Numbered from the stretch's first letter, positions 15,944 to 23,672 are shown. The stretch is DNA of 56,685 nt from Candidatus Omnitrophota bacterium (GCA_023818695.1 JAMWCF010000003.1:1-56685), one strand, 5' to 3'. Program-made: numbers and translations. The notes: generated by a model from the sequence alone, not told the origin.

Positions 15944-17654
15944 CCGATCTCGCCATCATGAAATGCTGGCTCTGATAAGGAACCTGGAGATAGCCCAGCG
16001 TATCAGCCGCCACCTTCTTGAAAACCGGAGCGGCCACCACGCCGCCGTAATAGACCGGCCGGGGCTCATCCAGCACCACCACGATCGTCAGTCTCGGTTT
16101 TTCCACCGGCACAAAACCGATAAAGGAAGCCATGAATTTGGAATGGGAATACCCGCCCGTTGGTTCGATCTTTTGCGCGGTCCCGGTTTTACCGGCCGAC
16201 CGGTATCCTGGAACGGCCGCCATCTTGCCGGTCCCTTCCTCCACGACCCCGGCCAAAATCTCCTTCAATTCAGCTGCCACAGCCGATGGGATGACCCTCC
16301 GGACCGCCTCCGGCCGGCTGCTGTGGACCAGTGCGCCGGAAGGGTCCCGGATTTCCTTAATAATATACGGCTTCATCAGCACCCCTCCGTTGGCCACCAC
16401 GGAGATCGCCTGGGCCAACTGCATCGCGGTAACCGTCACCTCCTGCCCCATCGGGATGGCGGTGATGGAAGTCTTTGACCATTCCATCGGCGTTTTCGCG
16501 ATCCCGGCCACCTCCCCCGGCAGGCCCACACCGGTCGGCATACCGAACCCGAAGGCCTTGATCCCCTGATAAAGAGAAGCAGGCCCCAGCCGCATCGCCA
16601 CCTTGGCCGTCCCGATATTGCTGGAATTCGTGATCACCTGCCGGAATGTCAGCCATCCGTGCGGCATATGGTCATGAAGGATGTGTCCCCCGGGAATCGG
16701 GAACTCCCCGTTTTCGCAGAAAAACCGGTCCGTCGGCCGAACCACCCCCTTGCCAAGCGCGGTGGCGGCCGTTATCACTTTGAAGACGGAGCCGGGCTCG
16801 AACATGTCGGTCACGGCCCGGTTGCGCCGGTGATCCGCGTCGGCCTTGGAAAAAAGGTTCGGGTCGAAGGTGGGGCGGTTGGCGAGAGCGAGAACCTCCC
16901 CCGTGAACGGATCCATCACCACCACGCATCCTCCCTTGGCGTTTCGTTCTTCGAAAGCCCGCTCCAGTTCTTGTTCCGCGAAGAACTGGATGGTGGAGTC
17001 GACCGTCAGCACCAGATGGAGCCCGTCCCTGGGAGCCACCGCCGGCGCCTCCCAGGCCCCGACCGACCTTCTGCGGGCATCCCGCGCCATCCACCGCCAG
17101 CCGGGCTCTCCTCTCAAGATCTGGTTATAAGCCAGCTCCAATCCTTCCAACCCCACGGTATCCATATCGGTGCAGCCGATCACGTGGCTGGCGAGGTAGC
17201 CCTGCGGATAAACGCGCCGGGGTTCCATCACCAGGTCCACGCCCGGCAGTCTCATCCGGCGGATCAGCGAGGCGGTCTGGTTGGGAATCCGCCTGGCCAG
17301 CCAGACGAAGCCCCGCTCTTTATTGGAGAGCTTCGCCAGAAGTTCATCGACCGGCTGGTTTAAAACCGGGGCCAGGCGCCGGGCGATCCTCTGCGGGTCC
17401 TTGACATGCCTGGGATTGGCGAAAACGGAGGTCAGGCGAATGGAGACGGCCAGCGGCTTCCCGTTCCTGTCCAGAATATCCCCCCGTACCGGGAGGAGCT
17501 CCAGCATCTGGAAATGCTGCCGCCTGGCGATAGTCAGCCAATGGTCGGGGTGGAGAACCTGAAGCCAGAACAAACGGCCCCATAGGAGGCAGGTGATCAT
17601 GAGAAATCCCATGACCACGAAAAACAGGCGGGTTTTCTGGGCCGTGGTCAACAC
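15936..17654 (-). CDS. ftsI: Peptidoglycan D,D-transpeptidase FtsI (PBP3-type)
   Basis: A class B penicillin-binding protein that crosslinks septal peptidoglycan. There is no ATG near the N-terminus in frame; GTG at 17654 (NVLTTAQKTRLFF) gives 572 aa with a short cytoplasmic tail and a transmembrane helix at about 10-28. The long open frame reaching 17783 mostly overlaps ftsL and is unlikely to be translated. In this numbering the catalytic SxxK is SVFK at about 289, SxN is SSN at about 344, and KTG is KTGT at about 489. The dimerisation segment has RGDILDRNGKPLA. No PASTA domains are present. The exact start remains uncertain; TTG at 17651 is the next choice. Confidence 0.9.
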   Translation of the reverse strand: MLTTAQKTRLFFVVMGFLMITCLLWGRLFWLQVLHPDHWLTIARRQHFQMLELLPVRGDILDRNGKPLAVSIRLTSVFANPRHVKDPQRIARRLAPVLNQPVDELLAKLSNKERGFVWLARRIPNQTASLIRRMRLPGVDLVMEPRRVYPQGYLASHVIGCTDMDTVGLEGLELAYNQILRGEPGWRWMARDARRRSVGAWEAPAVAPRDGLHLVLTVDSTIQFFAEQELERAFEERNAKGGCVVVMDPFTGEVLALANRPTFDPNLFSKADADHRRNRAVTDMFEPGSVFKVITAATALGKGVVRPTDRFFCENGEFPIPGGHILHDHMPHGWLTFRQVITNSSNIGTAKVAMRLGPASLYQGIKAFGFGMPTGVGLPGEVAGIAKTPMEWSKTSITAIPMGQEVTVTAMQLAQAISVVANGGVLMKPYIIKEIRDPSGALVHSSRPEAVRRVIPSAVAAELKEILAGVVEEGTGKMAAVPGYRSAGKTGTAQKIEPTGGYSHSKFMASFIGFVPVEKPRLTIVVVLDEPRPVYYGGVVAAPVFKKVAADTLGYLQVPYQSQHFMMARSDE

Positions 17655-17698
17655 GTTGAAAAACCAAAGATCCTTTTTTCCGCAAAAGAACCGAGAAG

Positions 17699-18094
17699 CT
17701 ACTCTTCGTGCGCCGGCTTCGCCTGTGCCTGCCGGTTGATTCCCAAGATACTCGTCGCCGCTTTCCTGGCCAACTGAAGCCACATCGGCCGTCCGGATGC
17801 CTGGGCTCTCTGCGTGGAAACAGGGCTTTGAATGGCTTCAGCGCGCAAAACTTCGATCTGTTGTGGCGGGTTGAGTTGAATGTCCCTGCGCTCCAGCCGC
17901 TTGCTCAAGATGACGGGGGATCGGAGCGTTAGAACATTGTAATGGAGCACCCTGTGCTGGTCAAGGAGCTCGTCCTTGAGCTGTCGCAGGCGCTCGACCC
18001 GGTAGCCATCCTCCACCAGCATCACCCGTTGCTGAACGTATCCCAGACAAAACACAGTTGTCACCGTCAAAACTGAAAAGAAGGAGCGGATCAT
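17699..18094 (-). CDS. ftsL: Cell division protein FtsL
   Basis: A small bitopic division protein of 131 aa, assigned by position between rsmH and ftsI and by architecture. One N-terminal transmembrane helix (about 4-20) is followed by a periplasmic coiled-coil stretch (VERLRQLKDELLDQHRVLHYNV) and a family-like LRSPVILSKRLERR segment. The C-terminal 40 residues are an extra hydrophilic tail longer than in E. coli FtsL. Sequence conservation in this family is low, so the call rests mainly on context. The start overlaps the rsmH stop (ATGA). Confidence 0.85.
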   Translation of the reverse strand: MIRSFFSVLTVTTVFCLGYVQQRVMLVEDGYRVERLRQLKDELLDQHRVLHYNVLTLRSPVILSKRLERRDIQLNPPQQIEVLRAEAIQSPVSTQRAQASGRPMWLQLARKAATSILGINRQAQAKPAHEE

Positions 18095-18984
18095 GGGGCG
18101 GTCCCTGACCTTTCGGCGATCCGCAGGTTCGCCGACCTGGCCCTGGAATTCCGGGCCACTTCCGCCTCGGCGGGAACCACCGGCCTGGCGGTGATCATTT
18201 TCAACTGGCCGGCCCTTGTCCGGTCTCTGAAAACGTTCCTCACGATACGGTGCTCCAGCGAGTGATAGGACAGCACGGCGATGCGCCCGCCCTCCCGGAG
18301 ATGATCGATCGCCTGGTTCAATCCGGACGGCAGAAGCTCCAGCTCTTTATTGACGGCGATCCGAATCGCCTGAAAGGAACGGGTCGCCGGATTGATCCTT
18401 CCCCGGCGGGCGGTGGGCGGAACGGCCTTTCGGATTGTTTCCGCCAGCACCCCGGTCGTGGCAAACGGCCGCTCTTTGACGATCGCCCTGGCGATGCGGC
18501 CGGCCCACCGCTCCTGGCCGTACAACCTCAACAGTTCTTCCAGATCCCTGGCTGAAATCCGGTTGACCAGCTCGGCCGCCGAAAAACCGCTGTGGGGATC
18601 CATCCGCATGTCCAGAGGGCCGTCCGCCTTGAAGCTGAAACCCCTCTGCGGCCGGTCCAGCTGCAAAGAGGAAACCCCCAGGTCGAACAAAACGGCGTCG
18701 ACCTTCCCCACCTTCAGCCGGTTGAGAAGTTCCGAAATCTTTCCAAAATCCGAATGAATCAGCGTCATCCGCCCACCATACTTTTGAAGCCGTTTCTCCG
18801 CCGCTTCCAGCGCCTCTTTGTCCCGGTCGATGCCGATCAACCGTCCGTCAGGACCAGCTGACTCTAAAAGGGCTTGCGCGTGCCCGCCCAAACCGATGGT
18901 TGCGTCAAGAACAACGCCGCCAGGGCGAACTGCCAGGCCCGATACGACTTCATGAAGCAAAACCGGTTTATGAACGATCTCCAC
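18091..18984 (-). CDS. rsmH: 16S rRNA (cytosine(1402)-N(4))-methyltransferase
   Basis: A SAM-dependent rRNA methyltransferase of 297 aa (formerly MraW) that modifies C1402 in the ribosomal P site. The N-terminus HKPVLLHEVVSGL, the SAM motif LDATIGLGGHAQALL, DLGVSSLQLDRPQRGFSF and the late SYHSLEHRIVRNVF segment are all family hallmarks. It starts 29 bp downstream of the mraZ stop and is the second gene of the dcw operon. Confidence 0.95.
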   Translation of the reverse strand: MEIVHKPVLLHEVVSGLAVRPGGVVLDATIGLGGHAQALLESAGPDGRLIGIDRDKEALEAAEKRLQKYGGRMTLIHSDFGKISELLNRLKVGKVDAVLFDLGVSSLQLDRPQRGFSFKADGPLDMRMDPHSGFSAAELVNRISARDLEELLRLYGQERWAGRIARAIVKERPFATTGVLAETIRKAVPPTARRGRINPATRSFQAIRIAVNKELELLPSGLNQAIDHLREGGRIAVLSYHSLEHRIVRNVFRDRTRAGQLKMITARPVVPAEAEVARNSRARSANLRIAERSGTAP

Positions 18985-19013
18985 ACGGCTCCCTTACCTC
19001 CTCAAGCGCGCTC

Positions 19014-19451
19014 TTAGCCGTCGATGAGCTTTTCCGCGATCTCTTCATAGGACGGCTTGAACTGCTCGTAGAACTTCTGCCACGCCTCCTTGTCCCAAAC
19101 CTCGATCCGGTTGGAAACCCCCACCAGCGTGACGTCCCTCTTTATCCCCGCGTAATCCTTCAGGTACTGGGGGATCAGAATTCGGCCCTGCTTGTCGAAG
19201 CTTAATTCCGCCGCTCCGGAAAAATAAAAGCGGTTGAACTGCCTCGCTTCCTGTTTCGTGAAGGAGAGAGAGCGGAAGCGGTTCTCCTGCGCCTTCCACT
19301 CATCTTCCGGAAAGAGGAAAAGGCACTTGTCCAGCCCCCTGGTCACCACCAGGTGCTCGACGAAGTGCTCCTTCATCGCCTCACGAAATCGCGAGGGGAT
19401 GATCAGCCGTCCCTTCCGGTCGATCGTATGTTCGTGCTCTCCGTAGAACAT
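19014..19451 (-). CDS. mraZ: Transcriptional regulator MraZ
   Basis: A 145-aa dcw operon regulator with two AbrB/SpoVT-like half-domains, each with a D-x3-(R)-(I/L)-x-I-P motif: DRKGRLIIPSRFRE and DKQGRILIPQYLKD. MraZ forms ring oligomers that bind tandem 10-bp-spaced boxes upstream of its own gene, and matching boxes are present at 19650-19675. The SD-like GAGGAG is only 2 nt from the ATG and abuts the U-tract of an intrinsic terminator, an unusual layout that ties initiation to read-through. The start (MFYGEHEHTIDRKGR) is fixed by homology to the family N-terminus. Confidence 0.95.
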   Translation of the reverse strand: MFYGEHEHTIDRKGRLIIPSRFREAMKEHFVEHLVVTRGLDKCLFLFPEDEWKAQENRFRSLSFTKQEARQFNRFYFSGAAELSFDKQGRILIPQYLKDYAGIKRDVTLVGVSNRIEVWDKEAWQKFYEQFKPSYEEIAEKLIDG

Positions 19452-19459
19452 CTCTCCTC

Positions 19460-19513
19460 AAAAAACCAGAGGGGCAGTCATTCCTGGTTGTGTATTCGGC
19501 GACTGCCCCTCTG
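19460..19513 (-). terminator. Intrinsic terminator/attenuator in the mraZ leader
   Basis: On the minus strand a perfect 13-bp inverted repeat (CAGAGGGGCAGTC at 19513-19501 and GACTGCCCCTCTG at 19479-19467) encloses a 21-nt loop. After one further G it is followed by six T (19465-19460). This is a strong factor-independent terminator placed before the mraZ coding sequence, so it can only act as an attenuator or transcriptional switch. The loop carries CACAACCA (19492-19485), complementary to the 5' strand of the upstream leader helix. Confidence 0.75.
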
Positions 19514-19521
19514 TTCATAAG

Positions 19522-19632
19522 GGTTGTGGATGCTTTATCAGGCACGATCGGTCATCCCGAATCGTCCCTTGTTGTTGCCTTTCCCCCGAAGGGGGCTCCC
19601 CGATAAAGGCAAACCCGACGGCATCCACAACC
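19522..19632 (-). ncRNA. Structured 5' leader RNA of the dcw operon, candidate cis-regulatory element
   Basis: A 111-nt segment folds by eye as a closed three-way junction. A perfect 12-bp closing helix (GGTTGTGGATGC at 19632-19621 with GCATCCACAACC at 19533-19522) encloses a long hairpin at 19612-19575 (TTGCCTTT/AAAGGCAA plus an inner CCCCC-TTC-GGGGG) and a shorter hairpin at 19565-19544 (ACGAT-CGG/CCG-ATCGT with one bulged T). It is followed 8 nt later by the terminator hairpin. I do not recognise any named riboswitch, T-box or protein-leader class in it. The 5' strand of the closing helix can alternatively pair with the terminator loop, which suggests a switch. Confidence 0.55.
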
Positions 19633-19649
19633 AAGCTCTTTGGAATAAT

Positions 19650-19675
19650 CTCTACTTTCCTCCACTTTGCTCCAC
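19650..19675 (-). promoter_or_regulatory. Three MraZ boxes with 10-bp period
   Basis: Read on the minus strand, GTGGAG (19675-19670), GTGGAG (19665-19660) and GTAGAG (19655-19650) repeat with an exact 10-bp period, separated by CAAA and GAAA. They begin a few bases downstream of the predicted transcription start. Tandem short boxes of this period are the known MraZ operator type, so autoregulation of the dcw operon by MraZ is expected. Confidence 0.7.
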
Positions 19676-19685
19676 ACAGTGACAA

Positions 19686-19714
19686 AATATACAATGCATA
19701 TGGGATGGTGTCAA
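19686..19714 (-). promoter_or_regulatory. Sigma-70 promoter of the dcw operon
   Basis: On the minus strand TTGACA (19714-19709), a 17-bp spacer and TATATT (19691-19686) form a near-consensus housekeeping promoter. The predicted start near 19679 gives a 5' leader of about 228 nt before mraZ. No comparable promoter was noticed inside the operon, where genes overlap. Confidence 0.75.
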
Positions 19715-19836
19715 GCAAAAATGGAGGAAAATTTTTATATCACAAGATGTTGCGATGATTTTCGGCGGCGGCTACAAGGGATTGCGGAAAACGCGGAAAA
19801 GAGGAATAATCAGGAAGAAAAAAGAATACCCTTGGA

Positions 19837-20394
19837 CTACGGCAAGATATTGGAGAACATGCTCGAGCCCTTGCGGGCCGCGAAACGGCGGGCCAACTGG
19901 CGCAGAGACCTCTGGAACTGCTGCTGCTGGGTCCGGAAACTCATGAACTCCGCCCCCACGCCGAGGGAATAGGTGCCGGACCAGATCACCTCCTGGGCGG
20001 CCGGGTCATGCAGCTGCACATGGACGACGGCCCCCTGGGCGTCATCCACCCCTCCGGTGAAAACGGCGTCTGCCTCATACTTTCGGGCGATCTCATCGAT
20101 ACTGGGAGAAACGGTTTCCGTCAAGGGATCTTCCATCGGAACCTCCACCACCTCGACCACTTTTGTCTGCCGCAGCTCTTGGGCGAAAAGCTGCGTCATT
20201 ACCTGCCGGCGGACGGGGCTCTCGAAGGTCAAACGAAACGGCATCACCGCCACCCGCTGAATCGCTCTCCATTGGGCATTCTTGCTGGCGTAATAGGTCG
20301 CCGACGTGCACCCGGAAAGCGACAGGAGCGCTGCCAGAAGCAGAACAACAGGACGAATCCGCACTTGAACGATCACCCTCCTGTTTTCGGCCAT
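19837..20394 (-). CDS. Putative lipoprotein (LpoB/CsgG-like fold suspected)
   Basis: About 185 aa with a lipoprotein signal: a basic start (MAENRRVIVQVRIRP), a hydrophobic stretch (VVLLLAALLSLSG) and the lipobox LSGC, so it is predicted to be lipidated and carried to a membrane facing the periplasm. The mature part begins with VAVMPFRLTFESPVRRQVMTQ, reminiscent of LpoB, CsgG or TolB N-terminal-like lipoproteins, but no firm family could be assigned. The ATG at 20394 is preferred over the ATGs at 20421 and 20412 because it gives a normal signal length. It lies directly upstream of the dcw promoter on the same strand. If truly LpoB-like it could activate a wall synthase, but that is speculative. 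Confidence 0.65.
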   Translation of the reverse strand: MAENRRVIVQVRIRPVVLLLAALLSLSGCTSATYYASKNAQWRAIQRVAVMPFRLTFESPVRRQVMTQLFAQELRQTKVVEVVEVPMEDPLTETVSPSIDEIARKYEADAVFTGGVDDAQGAVVHVQLHDPAAQEVIWSGTYSLGVGAEFMSFRTQQQQFQRSLRQLARRFAARKGSSMFSNILP

Positions 20395-20476
20395 TATACG
20401 GCAAGCGTGCATCGAATGCATCCGATTTTACGGTGACGCGCCCTTCCCGCGCCTTTCCCGTGCTATACTCCACCTG

Positions 20477-21898
20477 ATGAACGGCCAGGTTCAGGAACCC
20501 CGGTTCCATCCGATCCCCACCCTGATCAGCTGGGGCATCGTCATTCTCTCCCTGGGATTCGGCCTTTTGGCGCACATGGTCTTCTCGCCGCTCATGCGCG
20601 TCGAACACCCGGAACGAGCCTTGCTTCTGATCATCAACAGGGAACTGGAGCTGCGCGACGCCGTGAAAGCGAGGCCCTCCTGGGAACAGCGATTTTTCGA
20701 AATCTATGACGGCATCTCAAATGAGGAGGACACCAACCGTCAGCTGATCCAATGGCAGGAGGAGCTGGCCGTTTTCTCCAAGGAGCCGACGGCCCACATT
20801 CATCTGGCCATCCTGGAAGGAGAAATCGGCCGACTGGAAGATCTGCGGCAGCGGTTAGCCGGATGGGAAAAAGAGGGAGGCGGGCTTCTTTCCCTCTTCA
20901 GGATTTTGGTCGGGGCGGCGTATCTGGACACCCCCTTTCCTTTTCCTTTCGGAAACCGCCGGTGGGTTCAACCGTTGATCCATGAACTCCTGCCTCCGGG
21001 AGAACTCCGCAGCCGCCTTCTCAACCGGCTTGAAGAGCGGGAGATCCTTTCCGGGCCCCCGGAAGAAAAAGACCCGCCGGAGCGCGGCGGACGGATTGGC
21101 CGGATCTGGTTCATGACGGTTGTCGATCTTTTCCTCACGGCCTGCTTTTTATGGGCCTTCTGGCGGATTCTCCGAGGCCGGTCGCAAGCGTGGCGCTCCG
21201 GAACAGCGCTCATTCCACCGCCATGGAGCGGATGGACGAGCTTGACCGTCCTTGTGCGCGGGGCGGCCATCGCCTGTCTCATCAGTTTTCTGGGGTTCTT
21301 CATTCCGGTGGACCAGTATCCGGGCGGAGAGCTCGTCTTTTACACCCTTTTTTATTTTCCCCTGTTGCTGCTTCCCTTCCGGTACCTCCTGAAACCCCAC
21401 GGCTTGAATTTTACGCAGACCTTCGGTCTGACCCTTCCGAAGGGCGGCGTCCGCCGACTGCTGATTGTCACCTTCGCCGGGATGGGGTTTGAGTTAATCG
21501 GGAATATCGCCCTGGACATCGGGGCCAATTTTGCCGAAGCGGGGTATCACTGGGGAGAAAGTTTCGACGCCGACCTGGTCTGGGGATCGACCGCCTACGT
21601 CGCGGCCGGCATGGCGGCCAATGTCCTGATGGCCCCCTTTTTCGAGGAGTTCATTTTCAGGGGACTGCTCTTCGGGACCCTGCGCCGGCGATTCAGCTGG
21701 GTACCCACTGCCATCATCAGCGCCGGCGTCTTTTCAATCCTGCACGGATACGGGATACTGGGCTTCTCGACCGTCTTCTTGAGCGGGGTCGTCTGGGCCT
21801 GGACCTACGAAAAGAGCGGGTCGCTGCTACCCGGCATGTTCGCGCACGCCGTGAACAATCTCTTCTATTCGCTGGGACTGCTACTGCTCCTGCGATAG
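20477..21898 (+). CDS. CPBP-family intramembrane glutamic endopeptidase
   Basis: A multi-pass membrane protein of 473 aa. The C-terminal third contains the CPBP (Abi/CAAX-protease-like) motifs in order: EEFIFRG (around residue 390, the EExxxR active site), FSILHGYG (FxxxH) and HAVNNLF (HxxxN). The N-terminal 200 residues are mostly soluble and helical and look like an added sensory or binding region of unknown role; a membrane helix lies near its beginning. Its substrate is unknown. It is the first plus-strand gene in a mainly minus-strand window, with its stop only 8 bp from the convergent rnpB 3' end. Confidence 0.85.
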   Translation: MNGQVQEPRFHPIPTLISWGIVILSLGFGLLAHMVFSPLMRVEHPERALLLIINRELELRDAVKARPSWEQRFFEIYDGISNEEDTNRQLIQWQEELAVFSKEPTAHIHLAILEGEIGRLEDLRQRLAGWEKEGGGLLSLFRILVGAAYLDTPFPFPFGNRRWVQPLIHELLPPGELRSRLLNRLEEREILSGPPEEKDPPERGGRIGRIWFMTVVDLFLTACFLWAFWRILRGRSQAWRSGTALIPPPWSGWTSLTVLVRGAAIACLISFLGFFIPVDQYPGGELVFYTLFYFPLLLLPFRYLLKPHGLNFTQTFGLTLPKGGVRRLLIVTFAGMGFELIGNIALDIGANFAEAGYHWGESFDADLVWGSTAYVAAGMAANVLMAPFFEEFIFRGLLFGTLRRRFSWVPTAIISAGVFSILHGYGILGFSTVFLSGVVWAWTYEKSGSLLPGMFAHAVNNLFYSLGLLLLLR

Positions 21899-21906
21899 GA
21901 GAAAAC

Positions 21907-22266
21907 GAAGAGGCGGCCTGTAAGCCGGATTCTGTGCCCCACCTTTCGGCGGGCGACGGTCATTCCTCTAGGCCGGGCCTTACGGCCCGGCTCAAGCGAC
22001 CTACCCACCCTGCCTTCCACCTTTCGGTCGAACGGAACGGGCCGTTCCAAGCAAGGTCTATTTGGTCTTGCACCGCGGAGAGATTGCCTCGTTGCACCCT
22101 TCGACAAGCTCAAGGCAGGCTTCCCTGCCCGGCAGCCGAAGACTCGTCTCTGTGGCTCTGATCCGCCCCTCGCGGGGGGTGGGTGTTACCCACTCCGCTG
22201 CCCTGTGGAGTCCGGACTTTCCTCCCGCCGAAAACCGCCGGAGGGCGACCATCCGGCCACCTCTTC
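21907..22266 (-). ncRNA. rnpB: RNase P RNA, bacterial type A
   Basis: The catalytic RNA that matures tRNA 5' ends, about 360 nt. On the minus strand the 5' end reads GAAGAGGTGGCCGGATGG and the 3' end AATCCGGCTTACAGGCC, closing P1 with GAAGAGG/CCTCTTC. The universally conserved GAGGAAAGTCCGGACTCC (CR-I) and ACAGAATCCGGC (CR-V) regions are present. A -10-like TATAAT lies 7 bp upstream of the 5' end. The P12 region contains a GAGCTTGTCGAAGG palindromic-repeat-like segment (see the repeat entry). Ends are placed by helix P1 and may be off by a few bases. Confidence 0.95.
22097..22120 (-). repeat. GAGCTTGTCGAAGG-type interspersed repeat inside rnpB
   Basis: The minus strand reads GCCTGCCTTGAGCTTGTCGAAGGG across this span, in the variable P12 arm of RNase P RNA. 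This GAGCTTGTCGAA word is familiar as part of short interspersed palindromic repeats scattered in many bacterial genomes. I saw no second full copy in this window, so it is identified from recall of the motif rather than from multiplicity here. Confidence 0.4.
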
Positions 22267-22273
22267 GACATCT

Positions 22274-22279
22274 ATTATA
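22274..22279 (-). promoter_or_regulatory. -10 box of rnpB
   Basis: TATAAT on the minus strand lies 7 bp before the first base of RNase P RNA. A weak TTGCCG -35-like word lies 15 bp further upstream. Confidence 0.55.
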
Positions 22280-22352
22280 TACCGGCGCACCGGCCGGCAA
22301 TCCTCCTTTCCTTTCCTCCTCCCATCCCGTAAAATAGAATTTTGTGTTCCTG

Positions 22353-22429
22353 GGGCGGTTAGCTCAGCCGGTTAGAGCGCATGCCTCACATGCATGAGGT
22401 CACAGGTTCGAGTCCTGTACCGCCCACCA
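22353..22429 (+). tRNA. tRNA-Val(CAC)
   Basis: A complete cloverleaf with acceptor GGGCGGT/ACCGCCC, D-arm GCTCAGCCGGTTAGAGC, anticodon loop CTCACAT (anticodon CAC, reading GUG), T-arm ACAGG-TTCGAGT-CCTGT, discriminator A and encoded CCA. It is followed after 15 bp by the zinc-ribbon protein gene. Confidence 0.95.
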
Positions 22430-22444
22430 TAGGATAGGATAAAC

Positions 22445-23176
22445 ATGTCAACCGTATCGATCCAAGATCAGCTGAAAGCGCTCCTGGAATTGCAGACGCT
22501 GGACGCCGAGCTTTACCAGCTCAAGCGCCGGAAGGAGGCGAAACCCCAGGAGGCGTCCGCTTTAAAAGAGCAGCAGCAGCAGAACGCCAAAGCGGTCCAG
22601 GATCTGGAGCAGAAATTCAAGGGCTTTGAGGTCAAACGCAAGGAACTGGAGCTCGAACTGGAGCAGAAAGAGGGCCAGATCCGCAAGCTGCAATCCCAGC
22701 TTTTCCAGTGCAAGACAAACAAAGAGTACAGCGCCATGCAGTCGGAGATCGAAGGGGCCAAGGCGGATAAATCGGTCCTCGAGGAAGAGCTGATCAAGCG
22801 GATGGATGAATCGGACAGCTTGAAAAAACGTCAGGACGAGGAGCGGGCGGCTCTTAAGGTCAAAGAGGAAGAGATCAAGAAACAGCTTGCTCAAATCGAT
22901 CAGGAGATGCAGGGACTCCAAAAGAGGATCGAGGAGCTTCAGCAGAATCGAACATCCCTGACCCCGAAAGTGGACCCTCAAATCCTCGCCAGGTACGAAA
23001 AGATTCTTTCAAAGAAAGACGGAATCGCGCTGGTCCCCGTCAAGGGGGACGCCTGCGGAGGATGCAACATGATCCTGCCGCCCCAGCAGATCAACGAGAT
23101 CATGGGCGGCACCCGATTGATCCCCTGCGAAAACTGCGCCCGGATCCTTTACATCGAACCCAATGCCGCCTCATAA
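22445..23176 (+). CDS. Coiled-coil C4-type zinc-ribbon protein (COG1579 type)
   Basis: A 243-aa cytosolic protein. Residues about 5-175 are a long antiparallel coiled coil rich in K, E and Q with almost no hydrophobic breaks. The C-terminus has a zinc ribbon with C-G-G-C (around 202-205) and C-E-N-C (around 226-229) pairs. This is the architecture of the CT398/YbgI-neighbour zinc-ribbon family, whose members have been linked to sigma-54 and secretion regulation in chlamydiae but are poorly characterised elsewhere. It overlaps the RNase HI-like gene start by 14 bp, a common pairing. Confidence 0.8.
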   Translation: MSTVSIQDQLKALLELQTLDAELYQLKRRKEAKPQEASALKEQQQQNAKAVQDLEQKFKGFEVKRKELELELEQKEGQIRKLQSQLFQCKTNKEYSAMQSEIEGAKADKSVLEEELIKRMDESDSLKKRQDEERAALKVKEEEIKKQLAQIDQEMQGLQKRIEELQQNRTSLTPKVDPQILARYEKILSKKDGIALVPVKGDACGGCNMILPPQQINEIMGGTRLIPCENCARILYIEPNAAS

Positions 23177-23672
23177 AAAGGCAGCCAAACCCGCCCCTTC
23201 AACCGTTAAAATCCACATAGACGGCGCCGCGCGGGGAAACCCGGGACCGGCCGGCGTGGGGATCGTCATCTCGGGGCGCAAACCTGTTGAGATGGGCCTC
23301 TCTATCGGCGAGGCGACCAACAACGTCGCGGAGACGGTCGCCTTGATCATCGCCCTGCAGGAAGCGCTCAAGCGGGGGGAAAAACGGGTGCTCGTTTGCA
23401 CCGACAGCGAACTCCTGGCGAACCAGGTGGCCGGGCTGTACAAGGTGAAAGACAAGCAGCTTCAGTGGCTCCACGCGATCATCCGTTCCCTGACGGGAGG
23501 GTTCGATTCTTTCGATATCCGGCATGTCCCCCGGGCGGAGAACCGCCAGGCGGACCGCCTGGCCGGCAAAGCGGTGATCGACGGCTTAAGGGAACACTCT
23601 CGCGACAGGAAGAGAAAGACGATTCAACCGGACAGCTCGCAGGCGGGCATTCAGCAACCGACGTTTTGGTGA
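23163..23672 (+). CDS. Ribonuclease HI-like protein
   Basis: A 169-aa RNase H fold protein (RVT_3-type). All four acidic catalytic residues are visible: D20 in HIDGAARGNPGP, E57 in NNVAETVAL, D81 in CTDSELLANQ and D131 in ENRQADRLAG. It is expected to cleave RNA in RNA-DNA hybrids. It lacks the basic protrusion of E. coli RNase HI, like the family usually found next to zinc-ribbon genes. The C-terminal 30 residues (RDRKRKTIQPDSS...) are basic and probably disordered. A tRNA gene follows 11 bp downstream on the same strand and may be co-transcribed. Confidence 0.85.
   Translation: MPPHKKAAKPAPSTVKIHIDGAARGNPGPAGVGIVISGRKPVEMGLSIGEATNNVAETVALIIALQEALKRGEKRVLVCTDSELLANQVAGLYKVKDKQLQWLHAIIRSLTGGFDSFDIRHVPRAENRQADRLAGKAVIDGLREHSRDRKRKTIQPDSSQAGIQQPTFW

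Noticed and set aside
19515..19718. Minus-strand 67-aa frame in the mraZ leader, possible leader peptide
   Set aside because: Its ATG lies upstream of the predicted transcription start, overlapping the promoter, and the sequence is explained by RNA structure.
22097..22120. CRISPR repeat or tandem array near rnpB
   Set aside because: Single occurrence inside RNase P RNA; no regularly spaced repeats anywhere in the window suggest CRISPR.
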